Of a stretch of 64,000 nucleotides of DNA, positions 24,855 through 33,408 are shown one piece after another; the first letter of the stretch is position 1, and the number at the start of each line of letters is the position of its first letter. Origin of the DNA: Paenibacillus spongiae (GTDB lineage Bacteria > Bacillota > Bacilli > Paenibacillales > Paenibacillaceae). Position numbers and translations under genes: made by a program. Location of the stretch: assembly GCF_024734895.1 (NCBI RefSeq), contig NZ_CP091430.1:1652001-1716000 (forward strand), read 5' to 3'. The notes beneath the pieces were generated by a model. That model saw nothing but the letters and a program-made list of their open reading frames with translations, ran no database searches and was not told where the DNA came from.

Positions 24855-26293
24855 AGGGCGTGAGCGGCGGGCGGGTAAGACTCAGCTTGAAATGGCGTTT
24901 CACCGTTGCGCTTGCCGCGCTGCTATTGCTGACGGTATCCGCGCTTAGCTGGCTTGTGCTGCGGGAGATTGAACGCGATCAGAGGCAGAAGGTCGAAGCC
25001 GAGCTGAAACGGCGGAGCGAGCTTGCGAGCCTGCGCGTAAGGCAAACCTTTCTCAGCGATTCGCTTACGGACGACCAGACGTTCATGCGGCGGAGCGGGC
25101 AGCTGCTGGCTTCGGATCTGAGCGGTCTGCTCAGCGGGACGCATATCGTACTCTATGATCGGAAAGGGAACGAGGTCGGCAATTCCTCTCCGCTGTCGAC
25201 GACCGGCTCCATTGCAGATACGCTTGAGCTGGCGAAGAAGGGAATGACGGTGTATCAGGTTGCCGGCGATAATCTGATTTACATGAGTCCGCTTGTATGG
25301 TCCATAGGCCAGGTCGGCATTGTACAAATACACTACTCGCTTAAAGGCGATCATGACTTCTATGCTTCCATTGAACGCAGCATGCGTAATATCGGGTTGA
25401 CTGCACTGGGGATCAGCTTCTTGATCGGGTTTCTGTACGTGCAGCGGGTAACGAAGGCGCTGGCCAAGCTCCGGCAGGCGGCCGACCGGATCCGCTCCGG
25501 CGATTATATCGGCCAATCGCCGGTTAGACGCCGGGATGAGCTGGGCGAGCTGAGCGAGGGGATTGTGTATATGAGCCGTGAAATCGAGCAGAGCTTCGCA
25601 AGACAGAAGCAGTTTATCGGCAATATTAGCCACGAATTCAAAACTCCGCTTACTTCCATTATGGCCTATACCGATTTGCTGGATATGTATCAGGATGATC
25701 CGGCTCTTCTGGAGGAAGCGAGGCTGAGAATCCGCAAGGAAGCGGACCGCCTGCTGGAGATGGTCGAAAAGGTGCTCTATCTATCCGCCATGGAGCAGTA
25801 TGAGTTTAGCCAGAATGCGGAAACGCTGGATATCAGCGAAACGCTTGGCGACGTGTGCGGCCGGATGAACGGTAAAGCGGTACAGTTCGGGCTGCGAATC
25901 ATTACCGATCTGCGGCCCGCAGCCGTGACGGCGGATCGAGAAAGCTTGATGCATATTTTTCTCAACCTGCTCGATAATGCGATTAAATACAACGTTGAGG
26001 GCGGACAGATCAATGTATCCTGCAGAGCGGAGGGAAGCCGGTGCGTGGTCGTCATCCGTGATACCGGCATCGGGATTCCAGAAGAGGCGAGGGCCAAGCT
26101 ATTCGAGCCGTTCTTCACCGTCAGCAAGGACCGTGCGCGCTTGACCGGCGGTACCGGACTGGGCTTATCGCTGGTGAAACGGTTGGTCGAGCTGCAGAAC
26201 GGCCAAGTCACGATGTCGGACCCGCCCGGAGGTGAACAGGGGACGGTGTTTGTGGTAACGCTGCCGCTCGCCGCTTCTGGCGTTTCGAAGTAA
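24851..26293 (+). CDS. sensor histidine kinase
   Basis: 480 residues. Membrane segment 1 (about 15-37), an extracytoplasmic sensor of about 135 residues, segment 2 (about 175-195), HAMP linker, HisKA with the phospho-accepting His in GNISHEFKTPLTS, and HATPase boxes NLLDNAIKYN, RDTGIGIPEE and GGTGLGLSLV. Partner of the preceding OmpR-type regulator. The last codons (TCG AAG TAA) lie inside the first unit of repeat array B, so the repeat supplies the stop codon and the final residues. Confidence 0.93.
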   Translation: MKGVSGGRVRLSLKWRFTVALAALLLLTVSALSWLVLREIERDQRQKVEAELKRRSELASLRVRQTFLSDSLTDDQTFMRRSGQLLASDLSGLLSGTHIVLYDRKGNEVGNSSPLSTTGSIADTLELAKKGMTVYQVAGDNLIYMSPLVWSIGQVGIVQIHYSLKGDHDFYASIERSMRNIGLTALGISFLIGFLYVQRVTKALAKLRQAADRIRSGDYIGQSPVRRRDELGELSEGIVYMSREIEQSFARQKQFIGNISHEFKTPLTSIMAYTDLLDMYQDDPALLEEARLRIRKEADRLLEMVEKVLYLSAMEQYEFSQNAETLDISETLGDVCGRMNGKAVQFGLRIITDLRPAAVTADRESLMHIFLNLLDNAIKYNVEGGQINVSCRAEGSRCVVVIRDTGIGIPEEARAKLFEPFFTVSKDRARLTGGTGLGLSLVKRLVELQNGQVTMSDPPGGEQGTVFVVTLPLAASGVSK

Positions 26294-26554
26294 GTTTTGC
26301 TCGAATTCGCTCCTTCGGAAGTGAAATAACTCCCAAAACTAAGCCTATGCTTTCGAAGTAAGTTTTGCTCGAATTCGCTCCTTCGGAAGCGAAATAACTC
26401 CCAAAACTAAGCCTATGCTTTCGAAGTAAGTTTTGCTCGAATTCGCTCCTTCGGAAGCGAAATAACTCCCAAAAACTAAGCCTATGCTTTCGAAGTAAGT
26501 TTTGCTCGAATTCGCTCCATCGGAAGCGAAATAACTCCCAAAACTTTTAGGAGG
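26283..26554 (+). repeat. tandem repeat array B (about 3.9 x 68 bp) ending in a ribosome binding site
   Basis: Units start at 26283, 26351, 26419 and 26488 (periods 68, 68, 69). Each has TTTCGAAGTAAGTTTTGCT, then a hairpin TTCGCT-CCTTCGG-AAGCGAA, then AACTCCCAAAAC and TAAGCCTATGC. The last copy leaves the repeat after CCCAAAAC and continues TTTTAGGAGG (to 26554), 7 nt before ATG 26562. Unit 1 has AAGTGAA in the right arm, giving a G-U pair. The array begins inside the kinase gene. Same architecture as arrays at 2585 and 44130. Confidence 0.9.
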
Positions 26555-26561
26555 TCATGCC

Positions 26562-27686
26562 ATGAACCATGCAAAGGGGAAGCGGGAGGCTGCTGCGGCA
26601 GCCGGTATCGTCTGCCTTCTATTGCTTAGCGCATGCAATACGAACGCCGGGCAGGAAGAGCGGATCGTGATCGAGAAGCCGGAGAAAACGATCACGGTCG
26701 TAGAGAAGAAGCCTCCTGCCGTCTCAACGACGATTGAAGTGGAGAAGATCGACACCTATGAAGGCGTACGCGGCATGGATTGGCTCAGCGAGGATCAGTT
26801 GATAATCGCCAAGCCTAACGAACAGGCGCAGCCGTTGTCGGTGGAAGGCGAGGAGCGTCAGCCGAACAACTTGTATATTCGAGACCTTACGACCGGTGCC
26901 GATGAGATTCTTTCGGAGAAACAGATGGATCAGAGCTCTGCTGTCTTGTCTCCCGATAAGAAGCATCTGTTCTATAAACAGCATGTGGAAGAGACGGCCA
27001 CCGGATATATTATGAATCTGGCTACTCGCGAGACCGTCCAGACAGGAAAGCAATTTATCGGGATGTACGAATCCGAATGGGCCGACAACGAGCGTGTTGT
27101 GTTTATTACGGAATCAGCCGATATTGCCCGGTCCGACATTGACGGGAATACGGAAATTCTTGTGACCACGCAGGATTTCTCAACCTTTAATGCCAAACAA
27201 AGGGACGGGATGCTCTATTACATCAGCGAGCAAAATGTGCTGTTCCAGTATGATTTGAAGACGAAAGAACGGACGGCGCTGGATAAGCAGGTGATTTGGT
27301 TTGCTCCTTCCAATGACGGCAAGCAATTTGCGCTCGTCAAGCATCTGAACAAGCTGGAGGTCGAAGAGATGCAGATGGAGCTTACGATCGTCGATCAGGC
27401 CATGCAGCCGAAGGGCAGAATTGCCGGCGGCAACCAAGTATTCGGAACGAGCTGGTCGCCTGACGGGACCAAGCTGGCTTACACGATTGTTTCGGGCGGC
27501 AATGTCCAAGGCGTTTACGTGGCCGATGTCGTATCCGGTAAGGCAACCCAGTTATCGGTTGACATGGAGCTTGCAAGCGATCCGCTGCGCTGGAGCCCTT
27601 CAGGCGATAAGCTGCTCATGTCGACTTCGGTCTTCCGCGGCAATAAGCCCTTATTTATTACCTATGTTATCACCTTGAAATCTTAA
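26562..27686 (+). CDS. lipoprotein with TolB-like beta-propeller
   Basis: 374 residues. Lipobox CLLLLSAC with Cys at about 25, then a charged linker and repeated PD40/WD40-like blades (MDWLSEDQLIIAK, AVLSPDKKHLFYK, ESEWADNERVVFI, SWSPDGTKLAYT, LRWSPSGDKLLMS). Anchored on the outer face of the membrane and probably a protein-interaction or sensing propeller. Its ribosome binding site is the end of repeat array B, which separates it from the two-component genes, so it could be in the same transcript with separately set translation. Confidence 0.85.
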   Translation: MNHAKGKREAAAAAGIVCLLLLSACNTNAGQEERIVIEKPEKTITVVEKKPPAVSTTIEVEKIDTYEGVRGMDWLSEDQLIIAKPNEQAQPLSVEGEERQPNNLYIRDLTTGADEILSEKQMDQSSAVLSPDKKHLFYKQHVEETATGYIMNLATRETVQTGKQFIGMYESEWADNERVVFITESADIARSDIDGNTEILVTTQDFSTFNAKQRDGMLYYISEQNVLFQYDLKTKERTALDKQVIWFAPSNDGKQFALVKHLNKLEVEEMQMELTIVDQAMQPKGRIAGGNQVFGTSWSPDGTKLAYTIVSGGNVQGVYVADVVSGKATQLSVDMELASDPLRWSPSGDKLLMSTSVFRGNKPLFITYVITLKS

Positions 27687-27812
27687 GAATGCGTATCGGG
27701 CTACGGCTGCGGACGGCTTCATGCCGGGAGCTCAAAGAGTGAGAGAATACGAGGGAAACGTTCATTCAAGAGTGCTGGGAAATATTTTCTCCCGACGTTC
27801 GGAAGGCTCTAA

Positions 27813-27968
27813 TTAATAGACTGTCCAACCCGGTTTAACCTCAGGAATGCCAAAGGTTTCTCCTGTTTCTGGAGATAAAGTAACGAATGAAGAGGATGTC
27901 AGGCTGGTAGATTTTGAGGCATGATCTATAAAACTCCCTATGTTAACATGAGTTGCGTCGGGTAACCG
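27813..27968 (-). pseudogene. possible gene remnant, no start codon
   Basis: On the minus strand a frame of about 52 codons ends with TFGIPEVKPGWTVY and TAA (27815-27813). It contains protein-like words (NIGSFIDHASKSTS, FVTLSPETGETFG) but is closed upstream by an in-frame TAG and has no ATG/GTG/TTG with a ribosome binding site. It may be the tail of a lost exported or repeat protein, or chance. The rest of 27687-28006 shows nothing else recognisable and should contain the promoter for the 28007 gene. Confidence 0.25.
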
Positions 27969-28006
27969 GCACTAACAAACGTTAACTGAAGGGAGATTTT
28001 TAATTC

Positions 28007-28786
28007 ATGAAGATGCAACCATGGCGCATAGGTGTAGCTGGCGTACTCGCTGCAGGAATGATCGTTTTCGGAGGAGGAGCTGCTGTACCGAAGGCGGATG
28101 CCGCTTCTATGAACGGAGCCCCCGTCACGTATAATTTGAATACAATAGACTTGTCTAAGCTAATCGGATCCGGTCAAGGCTCTGCAAACAACAACTGGTT
28201 CTGGAATAACCTTATTAATTGCCCTCCGGGATATGGCGGCAACACAGGCGGCAATACTAACGGCGGTATTAACAACGGTGGGAATACGAACAACGGCGGC
28301 AACACTAACGGTGGTATTAACAACGGTGGCAATACGAACAACGGCGGTAACACCAACGGTGGAAATACGAACAATGGCGGAAACACGAACAACGGCGGCT
28401 CTAACGGCTCCGTATCGCAGGACGCTTTCGCCGCACAAGTCATTACGCTTGTTAACCAAGAGCGTGCCAAAGCCGGCTTGTCCCAGCTGACTTCGGATTC
28501 TTTGCTGACTAAAGTCGCTCATGACAAAGCGAAAGATATGTATGACAAGAACTACTTCGATCATAACTCGCCTACTTACGGCTCGCCTTTTGATATGATG
28601 CGTGCTTATGGCGTGAAATATTCCTCTGCAGGCGAGAACATTGCCAAAGGCCAACGTTCGCCGCAGGAAGTTATGACGGCTTGGATGAACAGCGCAGGTC
28701 ACCGTGCGAACATCCTGAACAAAAGCTTCAACAAAATCGGCGTTTCGTACTACAACGGCGTATGGGTTCAAGAGTTTACGTCTTAA
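28007..28786 (+). CDS. secreted CAP-domain protein with Asn/Gly/Thr repeat linker
   Basis: 259 residues. Signal peptide (about 1-33, ending PKADAAS), a 40-residue spacer, then about 55 residues built from GGNTN and GGINN repeats (residues about 78-132), then a CAP/SCP domain to the end (LVNQERAKAGL, HNSPTYGSPFDMM, AGENIAKGQRS, NSAGHRANIL). The CAP part closely resembles that of the LysM-CAP protein at 20904. The repeat linker probably acts as an extended, flexible wall- or coat-spanning region. GGGAG lies 9-10 nt upstream of the ATG. Confidence 0.9.
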   Translation: MKMQPWRIGVAGVLAAGMIVFGGGAAVPKADAASMNGAPVTYNLNTIDLSKLIGSGQGSANNNWFWNNLINCPPGYGGNTGGNTNGGINNGGNTNNGGNTNGGINNGGNTNNGGNTNGGNTNNGGNTNNGGSNGSVSQDAFAAQVITLVNQERAKAGLSQLTSDSLLTKVAHDKAKDMYDKNYFDHNSPTYGSPFDMMRAYGVKYSSAGENIAKGQRSPQEVMTAWMNSAGHRANILNKSFNKIGVSYYNGVWVQEFTS

Positions 28787-28821
28787 TTAACCATGCATAT
28801 CGAAGTTTAACAGCGCAAATT

Positions 28822-28841
28822 AGCGGCTAGGCCGCTTTTTT
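28822..28841 (+). terminator. terminator of the CAP gene
   Basis: AGCGGC / GCCGCT stem with a TAG loop and six Ts. Confidence 0.85.
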
Positions 28842-28903
28842 GCGTTTTTTTGTTTCTTAGCTTCGGCCATACCGCGAGCAATGAAGGCATTTGTTCTGAT
28901 GTG

Positions 28904-29458
28904 CTATTGTTCCGGCTTCCAGCGTTTAGCTGTGCCGAAGAGGAAGAGTATGATCACAATTTCCATCACAATGGCCGCAAGGATAAACAAGAAGCTAGCC
29001 AGCCGCCAATCATGATCCATATTAACGATAAAGGTATTGTACAGCATCGTAAGACCGCTAATGACCAGGAACGCCGTCCGGCGGCCATTGGCCGACTCCG
29101 CCCATTCCTCGTCCTCCTCTTCCCGCGCCCGCGCAGCCGCCAGGCTGCAAATCCCGTAGACAATGACAAGATGTCCGATTCCATCGAGCATGCCCAACAG
29201 GTATGCATACCCAAAGGGAGAAATGCCCGATCCATCGGTGGACGGCATGAATATACCAATCAGCGACATGATCCCAAGAATGACGGCTGTGACCATAACG
29301 ACACCTCTCCATCTGTCCTTCGCCATCAATTTGGAAGCGCCGATCGAAACAAGGAGATAGCCGATGAAATCCGGGAGCAGGTCAAATACGACGATGCGAA
29401 TATCAATAATGACCAGCAGCAGTCCCCAAGCCATCTGTTTCCACTCTCTGCCCATCAT
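28904..29458 (-). CDS. multi-pass membrane protein of unknown function
   Basis: 184 residues with five or so membrane helices (GLLLVIIDIRIVVFDLLP, VVMVTAVILGIMSLIGIF, LASFLFILAAIVMEIVIIL among them) and a charged cytosolic loop with REEEDEEW in the middle. No catalytic signature. Its ATG overlaps the stop of the upstream exported-protein gene (ATGATG), so the two are translationally coupled and probably function together. Confidence 0.65.
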   Translation of the reverse strand: MMGREWKQMAWGLLLVIIDIRIVVFDLLPDFIGYLLVSIGASKLMAKDRWRGVVMVTAVILGIMSLIGIFMPSTDGSGISPFGYAYLLGMLDGIGHLVIVYGICSLAAARAREEEDEEWAESANGRRTAFLVISGLTMLYNTFIVNMDHDWRLASFLFILAAIVMEIVIILFLFGTAKRWKPEQ

Positions 29459-30348
29459 CGTTCCTGCCTCCTTGCATTCCTCGTCATCTCTCGAATATCG
29501 TCCTCGGACGGGTAAGGATCGTACTGGATATGCACGGCGGTCCGGAATGCGCGGCCGTTCTTCTCCATGCCTTCGACCCAGAGCAGAATCTTATAGTAAT
29601 TCAGCGCTTCTTCTGCGCGATCGTCCCCTTGGTTGAAGTTAAACCGGTAGCTGATCTTGATCGTCGTGCCCTTCGGAAGCTCCATCGGAAGGCGCAGCTC
29701 TTGCCAAGGAACGCCTTCATTTGCACCGGCTTCCGGTTGCGGGATCTTCGGGTCCGCAGGGGATGTTACAGCTATATCGATCTTGAGCCAATCGGGCAAT
29801 GAAGCCGCAAGCTCACTCTCGATTGTCGTGAGGGTGACGGGCTCGGCAACGCGAAGCACGGAATAGCCCAAATTATCCGAGGATCCCATGGAGCTGCTGT
29901 GTTCGACCGGTGAATGAGGCGTAAAGGTCTTGCCGCTGTAACGAATTTCGCCAATATCGACCTCATCCGCCTTTGTTCCGTCGCGATAATATACCTTCGC
30001 TTTCGTAATTGCTTTGCCAGGTTGACGGAGAATATCAAGCGTTGGTTTGTCGATGGAGAGCAGGAATTTCTTGTTAATCTGATAGCGGTATTGCTGATCG
30101 TTCTGGGCGTTCTCGATGCGATACAGCTCGAAGCCGGGAAACTCCAGCGTGCTTATGCGTTTGCCGCCATTGGCATTTTCCAGATAAGACAGCTCGACCT
30201 GCTGCCCCTCATAGTCGCCAAGCTCAATATATTGTTGGAAGAAAACAGGTTTATCCACCTGCTGACGTTCATAATAAATCCCGTTTCCGATCCAGCCTGC
30301 GAGGATCACTGCAATAACGAGAATCAGCGGGAGACTTCGTCTGCTCAA
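29455..30348 (-). CDS. exported or membrane-anchored protein of unknown function
   Basis: 297 residues from TTG 30348, with AGGAGG 5 nt upstream. One N-terminal membrane segment (about 7-25) leaves a large external region with beta-rich composition (GDYEGQQVELSYLEN, MELPKGTTIKISYRFNF, LLWVEGMEKNGRAF). No known domain recognised. Operon with the downstream membrane protein through a 4-bp overlap. Confidence 0.6.
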   Translation of the reverse strand: MSRRSLPLILVIAVILAGWIGNGIYYERQQVDKPVFFQQYIELGDYEGQQVELSYLENANGGKRISTLEFPGFELYRIENAQNDQQYRYQINKKFLLSIDKPTLDILRQPGKAITKAKVYYRDGTKADEVDIGEIRYSGKTFTPHSPVEHSSSMGSSDNLGYSVLRVAEPVTLTTIESELAASLPDWLKIDIAVTSPADPKIPQPEAGANEGVPWQELRLPMELPKGTTIKISYRFNFNQGDDRAEEALNYYKILLWVEGMEKNGRAFRTAVHIQYDPYPSEDDIREMTRNARRQER

Positions 30349-30439
30349 GGTAACCTCCTGTAGAAGTGCAAATTTTATCCTTTATCGCATCCCCCTATCT
30401 TACCTTGAACGCTATGATTTGGAAACCCATGGTCCCGTT

Positions 30440-30560
30440 TCATTTACGCCCTCTTGGCAGAAGGACGAGCGGCAATAGGGCTCCGGATAAAAGCGGTTTG
30501 GGAGGGGAAAAGGCGAATTCGCCAAGAAAAGCTGCCCTACCGGCAAGACTGCCGGTCGCA
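30440..30560. other. hairpin-rich intergenic block, possible structured RNA or repeat
   Basis: Within the 30349-30621 gap, two perfect palindromic elements follow one another: GGCGAATTCGCC (30512-30523) and ACCGGCA-AGAC-TGCCGGT (30539-30556), separated by AAGAAAAGCTGCCCT, and preceded by a GC-rich stretch in which GGCAG (30456-30460) could pair with CTGCC (30532-30536). No T-run follows, so it is not an ordinary terminator. No protein-coding gene is evident. Confidence 0.4.
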
Positions 30561-30621
30561 TAGATTAATAGAAATAAATGGTAAATAGAAATAATAGATA
30601 GAGTAAGGCAGGGGATGGACA

Positions 30622-31002
30622 ATGGGGAAGGAAGCCGTATTCGAGCTGAAACAAAGTCAAATTAGGCCAGTTATTGCCCCATCCTTCGAATTACCGCTGG
30701 CGGTCCTCCTTCTTCCTGCCATTCAGGAGGGAGGACAAATCGATATCACGATCGAGGTCGGCTGGGTGAAACCGTCGCTTGCCGATTCGGGCGAACTGGA
30801 GCTCGTGCTGCGCCGCGGTACGGTAGTCGGGCCGGAATTGCTCCGATCCCTCGAGATATGCCAAACACAAGCAATATCAAGCCTTGTGCACACGGTGCCA
30901 GTTGGCGGCGGAATAGAGGAACCTTTAGTTCTAACGATCCGATCCCTTAATTCCAAAGCGATTGTTACCGGTCCGATCAGGATGAAGGCATCCGTCCGCT
31001 GA
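30622..31002 (+). CDS. small beta-rich protein of unknown function
   Basis: 126 residues, ATG 30622 with AGGGGATGG upstream. The sequence is mostly strand-like segments (IDITIEVGWVKP, LELVLRRGTVVG, PLVLTIRSLNSKAIV) with few charged clusters, no signal peptide and no Cys. In size and composition it resembles the 294-650 protein, though I see no clear alignment. It may be a spore-surface type protein; function unknown. Confidence 0.55.
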   Translation: MGKEAVFELKQSQIRPVIAPSFELPLAVLLLPAIQEGGQIDITIEVGWVKPSLADSGELELVLRRGTVVGPELLRSLEICQTQAISSLVHTVPVGGGIEEPLVLTIRSLNSKAIVTGPIRMKASVR

Positions 31003-31019
31003 TGGTTTGGCAGAGGCAC

Positions 31020-31048
31020 TTGACCTTTTAGTAACCAGTGGTTATTAT
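31020..31048 (+). promoter_or_regulatory. promoter of the tetR gene at 31101
   Basis: TTGACC (31020-31025), 17-nt spacer, TATTAT (31043-31048). Confidence 0.65.
31032..31044. promoter_or_regulatory. operator of the TetR regulator
   Basis: TAACCAGTGGTTA is a perfect 6-1-6 palindrome between -35 and -10. It is nested in a larger inverted repeat, CTTTTAGTAACC (31025-31036) and GGTTACTAAAAG (31058-31069). The site fits autoregulation by the adjacent TetR protein. Confidence 0.65.
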
Positions 31049-31100
31049 ATTGCCATCGGTTACTAAAAGCTATTAGAGGAAATGAGGCTGTGTTCGTCCA

Positions 31101-31733
31101 ATGACTACCACCCGCAAGAAACAGACGGAAGAAATGAAAGCCGCCGTCCGCAGCGCCGCTGCCGCGTTATTTGCCGAACGGGGCTATCAGTCCGTAACGA
31201 TGCGTGAAATCGCCAAGGCAGCAGGCTGCTCTCACACTGCGATCTATATTTATTACAAGAATAAAGAGGACCTTCTGCAGCAAATTGCCATCCCGTCGCT
31301 GTTGGAGCTGGAGCAGCGGATGCTGGACAAGCTGGAAGGCCGTGAGGCTGATCCGATGAATGTCTTGACGGGGATTTGCAAGGAATACGTTACGTTCTGC
31401 TTGACCAATGGAAGCTTCTACACGGTGCTGTTCGCAGGTTCCGTGCGTGTCGACGAGGAAGATCCGGAGCTTGCGGTCAACCGTATCCGCAACCAGCTGT
31501 TCGGCCATCTGGACAGGGCTCTTCATCTTGCGCTTGCGGACCGCACCCAAGATAATGGACCGGAGGCTATGATCAATCGCACGCGGGCACTGTTCTTCAT
31601 GGTTCAGGGCTATGTGTCCACGTATACCGATCATGTAGAGCCAATAGAGGCTATAATGGAGCGGACACTTCCTTATCTGGATCAAGGAATTCGAACGCTG
31701 GTAGAGGGAATGATCGCACAAATCCACAATTGA
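31101..31733 (+). CDS. TetR/AcrR family regulator
   Basis: 210 residues. HTH region at residues about 10-58 (AAALFAERGYQSVTMREIA, AGCSHTAIYIYYKNKEDLL), then a helical ligand domain of the WHG type. The ligand is unknown. A palindrome in its own promoter suggests autoregulation; with no neighbouring gene in the same direction it may control distant targets. Upstream of the ATG only a weak GAGG-type site is seen about 20 nt away, so an alternative start is possible. Confidence 0.85.
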   Translation: MTTTRKKQTEEMKAAVRSAAAALFAERGYQSVTMREIAKAAGCSHTAIYIYYKNKEDLLQQIAIPSLLELEQRMLDKLEGREADPMNVLTGICKEYVTFCLTNGSFYTVLFAGSVRVDEEDPELAVNRIRNQLFGHLDRALHLALADRTQDNGPEAMINRTRALFFMVQGYVSTYTDHVEPIEAIMERTLPYLDQGIRTLVEGMIAQIHN

Positions 31734-31749
31734 GCAGTTGAACAATAAC

Positions 31750-31779
31750 GGCCGTTGAAGCCCTTCACGCTTCACGGCC
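31750..31779 (+). terminator. probable terminator between convergent genes
   Basis: GGCCGTTGAAG / CTTCACGGCC hairpin with one bulge; T-run weak. Confidence 0.4.
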
Positions 31780-31858
31780 TTACGTTGTTCATGAAACGTA
31801 CAGCCAGCCCAATGCCTGCTGCTAACGGGCGATAGATCCCTCGTGTCTTCAGAAGATG

Positions 31859-32896
31859 TTACTCGCCCCGGATATGCGTCAGCCATGTCTTGAGCTTGGC
31901 TTCCTCCGCCTTCGGACAGACCAACAAACCATGCGGCGTAGAGACGATGATCAAATCATGGACGCCGACGATCAGCGCCTGCCGGTCTGCAAATACGGTA
32001 TTGCCGGTAGCGTTCGGAAGCACAATGGGCTCCTCGCCATGCCGGATGTTCCCGCTTGAATCCGGGGTTAGGTGGCGTTCGAGCGCAGCCCATGAGCCGA
32101 TATCGTCCCATCCGCAGCGAACCGGGATGCAGTAAATAGATTGGGCCTGCTCCATAACCGCGTAGTCGATGGAAAGCGCGGGCATCTGCGCATATGCAGC
32201 TGCCGCATCGTGCGGATGCGATCTCAGTATGTTCCACAACTGGGGCTGATAACGCTGCAGGCTGCTGGCAATGGTGGAGGGGCGCCATACGAATATGCCG
32301 CTATTCCAATATATTCCAGACTCGCGAATCAATTCCGCGGCACGGCCGGCATCCGGCTTCTCAAGAAATTGAACGACGCGGAGTACGCCTTGAGGCATAT
32401 TCTTTGCCATATCGCTGGACTTATCGAGCGTTCGTAAGTAACCGAAGCCGGTTTCGGGCCGATCCGGTTCGATGCCGAGTGTTACAATCGCATCATCTAG
32501 GCAGGCTGCGGCTGCGGCCTGTTCGATAGCCGCCAGGAATGCCCGTTCATCGGAAACATATTGATCCGAGGGGACAAAGACAAGGGGCGAATCGTCGCCC
32601 TGATCCAGAAATCTTAATGCGGCAAGAGCCATACATGCTGCAGTATCCTTTTGTTCGGGTTCGATAATGTATTGATTCGGCGGCATGTCGGGGAGCTGCC
32701 GGGCGAGCAGAGGCAGGTAACGGTCGGGTACGGCTGCGTACAAGCGGCTTCCTGGCACCAGCTTGAGGAAGCGGGCGGCTGTTTCTTGAATTAAGGTCCG
32801 GTCCGAATGGAAAGGCAGAAATTGCTTCGGCATGGATGCGGTGCTCCGCGGCCAGAACCGAGTCCCTCTACCGCCGGCCATGATGACGATATTCAC
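31859..32896 (-). CDS. mannose-1-phosphate guanylyltransferase
   Basis: 345 residues from GTG 32896 (GGAGG 10 nt upstream), giving the N-terminus NIVIMAGGRGTRFWP straight after the start, as in the family; longer frames add a segment without support. Further motifs: MPKQFLPF with the catalytic Lys region, FVPSDQYV, and GFGYL/ FLEKPD and NSGIFVW. It makes GDP-mannose from mannose-1-phosphate and GTP for glycoprotein or polysaccharide synthesis. It lacks the isomerase half of bifunctional enzymes. It stands alone, without other nucleotide-sugar genes nearby. Confidence 0.92.
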   Translation of the reverse strand: MNIVIMAGGRGTRFWPRSTASMPKQFLPFHSDRTLIQETAARFLKLVPGSRLYAAVPDRYLPLLARQLPDMPPNQYIIEPEQKDTAACMALAALRFLDQGDDSPLVFVPSDQYVSDERAFLAAIEQAAAAACLDDAIVTLGIEPDRPETGFGYLRTLDKSSDMAKNMPQGVLRVVQFLEKPDAGRAAELIRESGIYWNSGIFVWRPSTIASSLQRYQPQLWNILRSHPHDAAAAYAQMPALSIDYAVMEQAQSIYCIPVRCGWDDIGSWAALERHLTPDSSGNIRHGEEPIVLPNATGNTVFADRQALIVGVHDLIIVSTPHGLLVCPKAEEAKLKTWLTHIRGE

Positions 32897-33145
32897 GCTA
32901 TGAAACACCTCCGGCATAGCTAAAAAAACAGTAGAAGCCCTTAAATATACAGTCAATGTATTCGGAGCTGATCATGCTTCGGAACGGCTTATGTACTTGC
33001 ATCTGCAGCGATTGGACGAATTTACCGGTAGGATTGCGCGGGAGATATATGGTATTCTCTTACGCGAGCCGAAACTTATCGTACGGGGGACTTTTGGAAA
33101 CAGCGGTATACGGTTTCCTGACGGCCGTTAATTGTGGAAATTCTC

Positions 33146-33312
33146 CATGCTTATCAGCCGAAAACTTGTATGAATGCTGCCGTTCTTTTGCGTTCTATCG
33201 ACGCTTATTGGCAGCAGGAATGCTAGGGGTGAATCGCGAATGCGGCATATACGCGGACGCGAAGGGTTGACTCCTCGACCCGAATCCGACAACTAACCTC
33301 GTAGGCCACATG
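33146..33312 (+). ncRNA. c-di-AMP (ydaO/yuaA) riboswitch
   Basis: The 3' half matches the conserved core well: GGGGTGAATCGCGA (33229 onward), GACCCGAATCCGAC and AACTAACCTCGTAGGC (to about 33305). The 5' part has GCTTATCAGCCGAAAAC (about 33149), and GCTTA can pair with TAGGC to close P1. The total of about 165 nt is normal. ydaO riboswitches turn off downstream genes when c-di-AMP is high, often wall hydrolase and LysM/3D genes as here. The remaining part of 32918-33145 holds the promoter region and no gene. Confidence 0.85.
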
Positions 33313-33345
33313 CTTGAACGGATAATAGACTTACATCCGTTCGCG
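33313..33345 (+). promoter_or_regulatory. hairpin between riboswitch and gene
   Basis: GAACGGAT / ATCCGTTC around a loop of about 11 nt, directly after the riboswitch P1. It may be part of the expression platform, though no U-run follows. Confidence 0.4.
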
Positions 33346-33408
33346 ATGACGGAGACGAGCGTCGTGAATGACGGCGCGGATCCGTAAACCGAAGGAGGAC
33401 GACACGCT

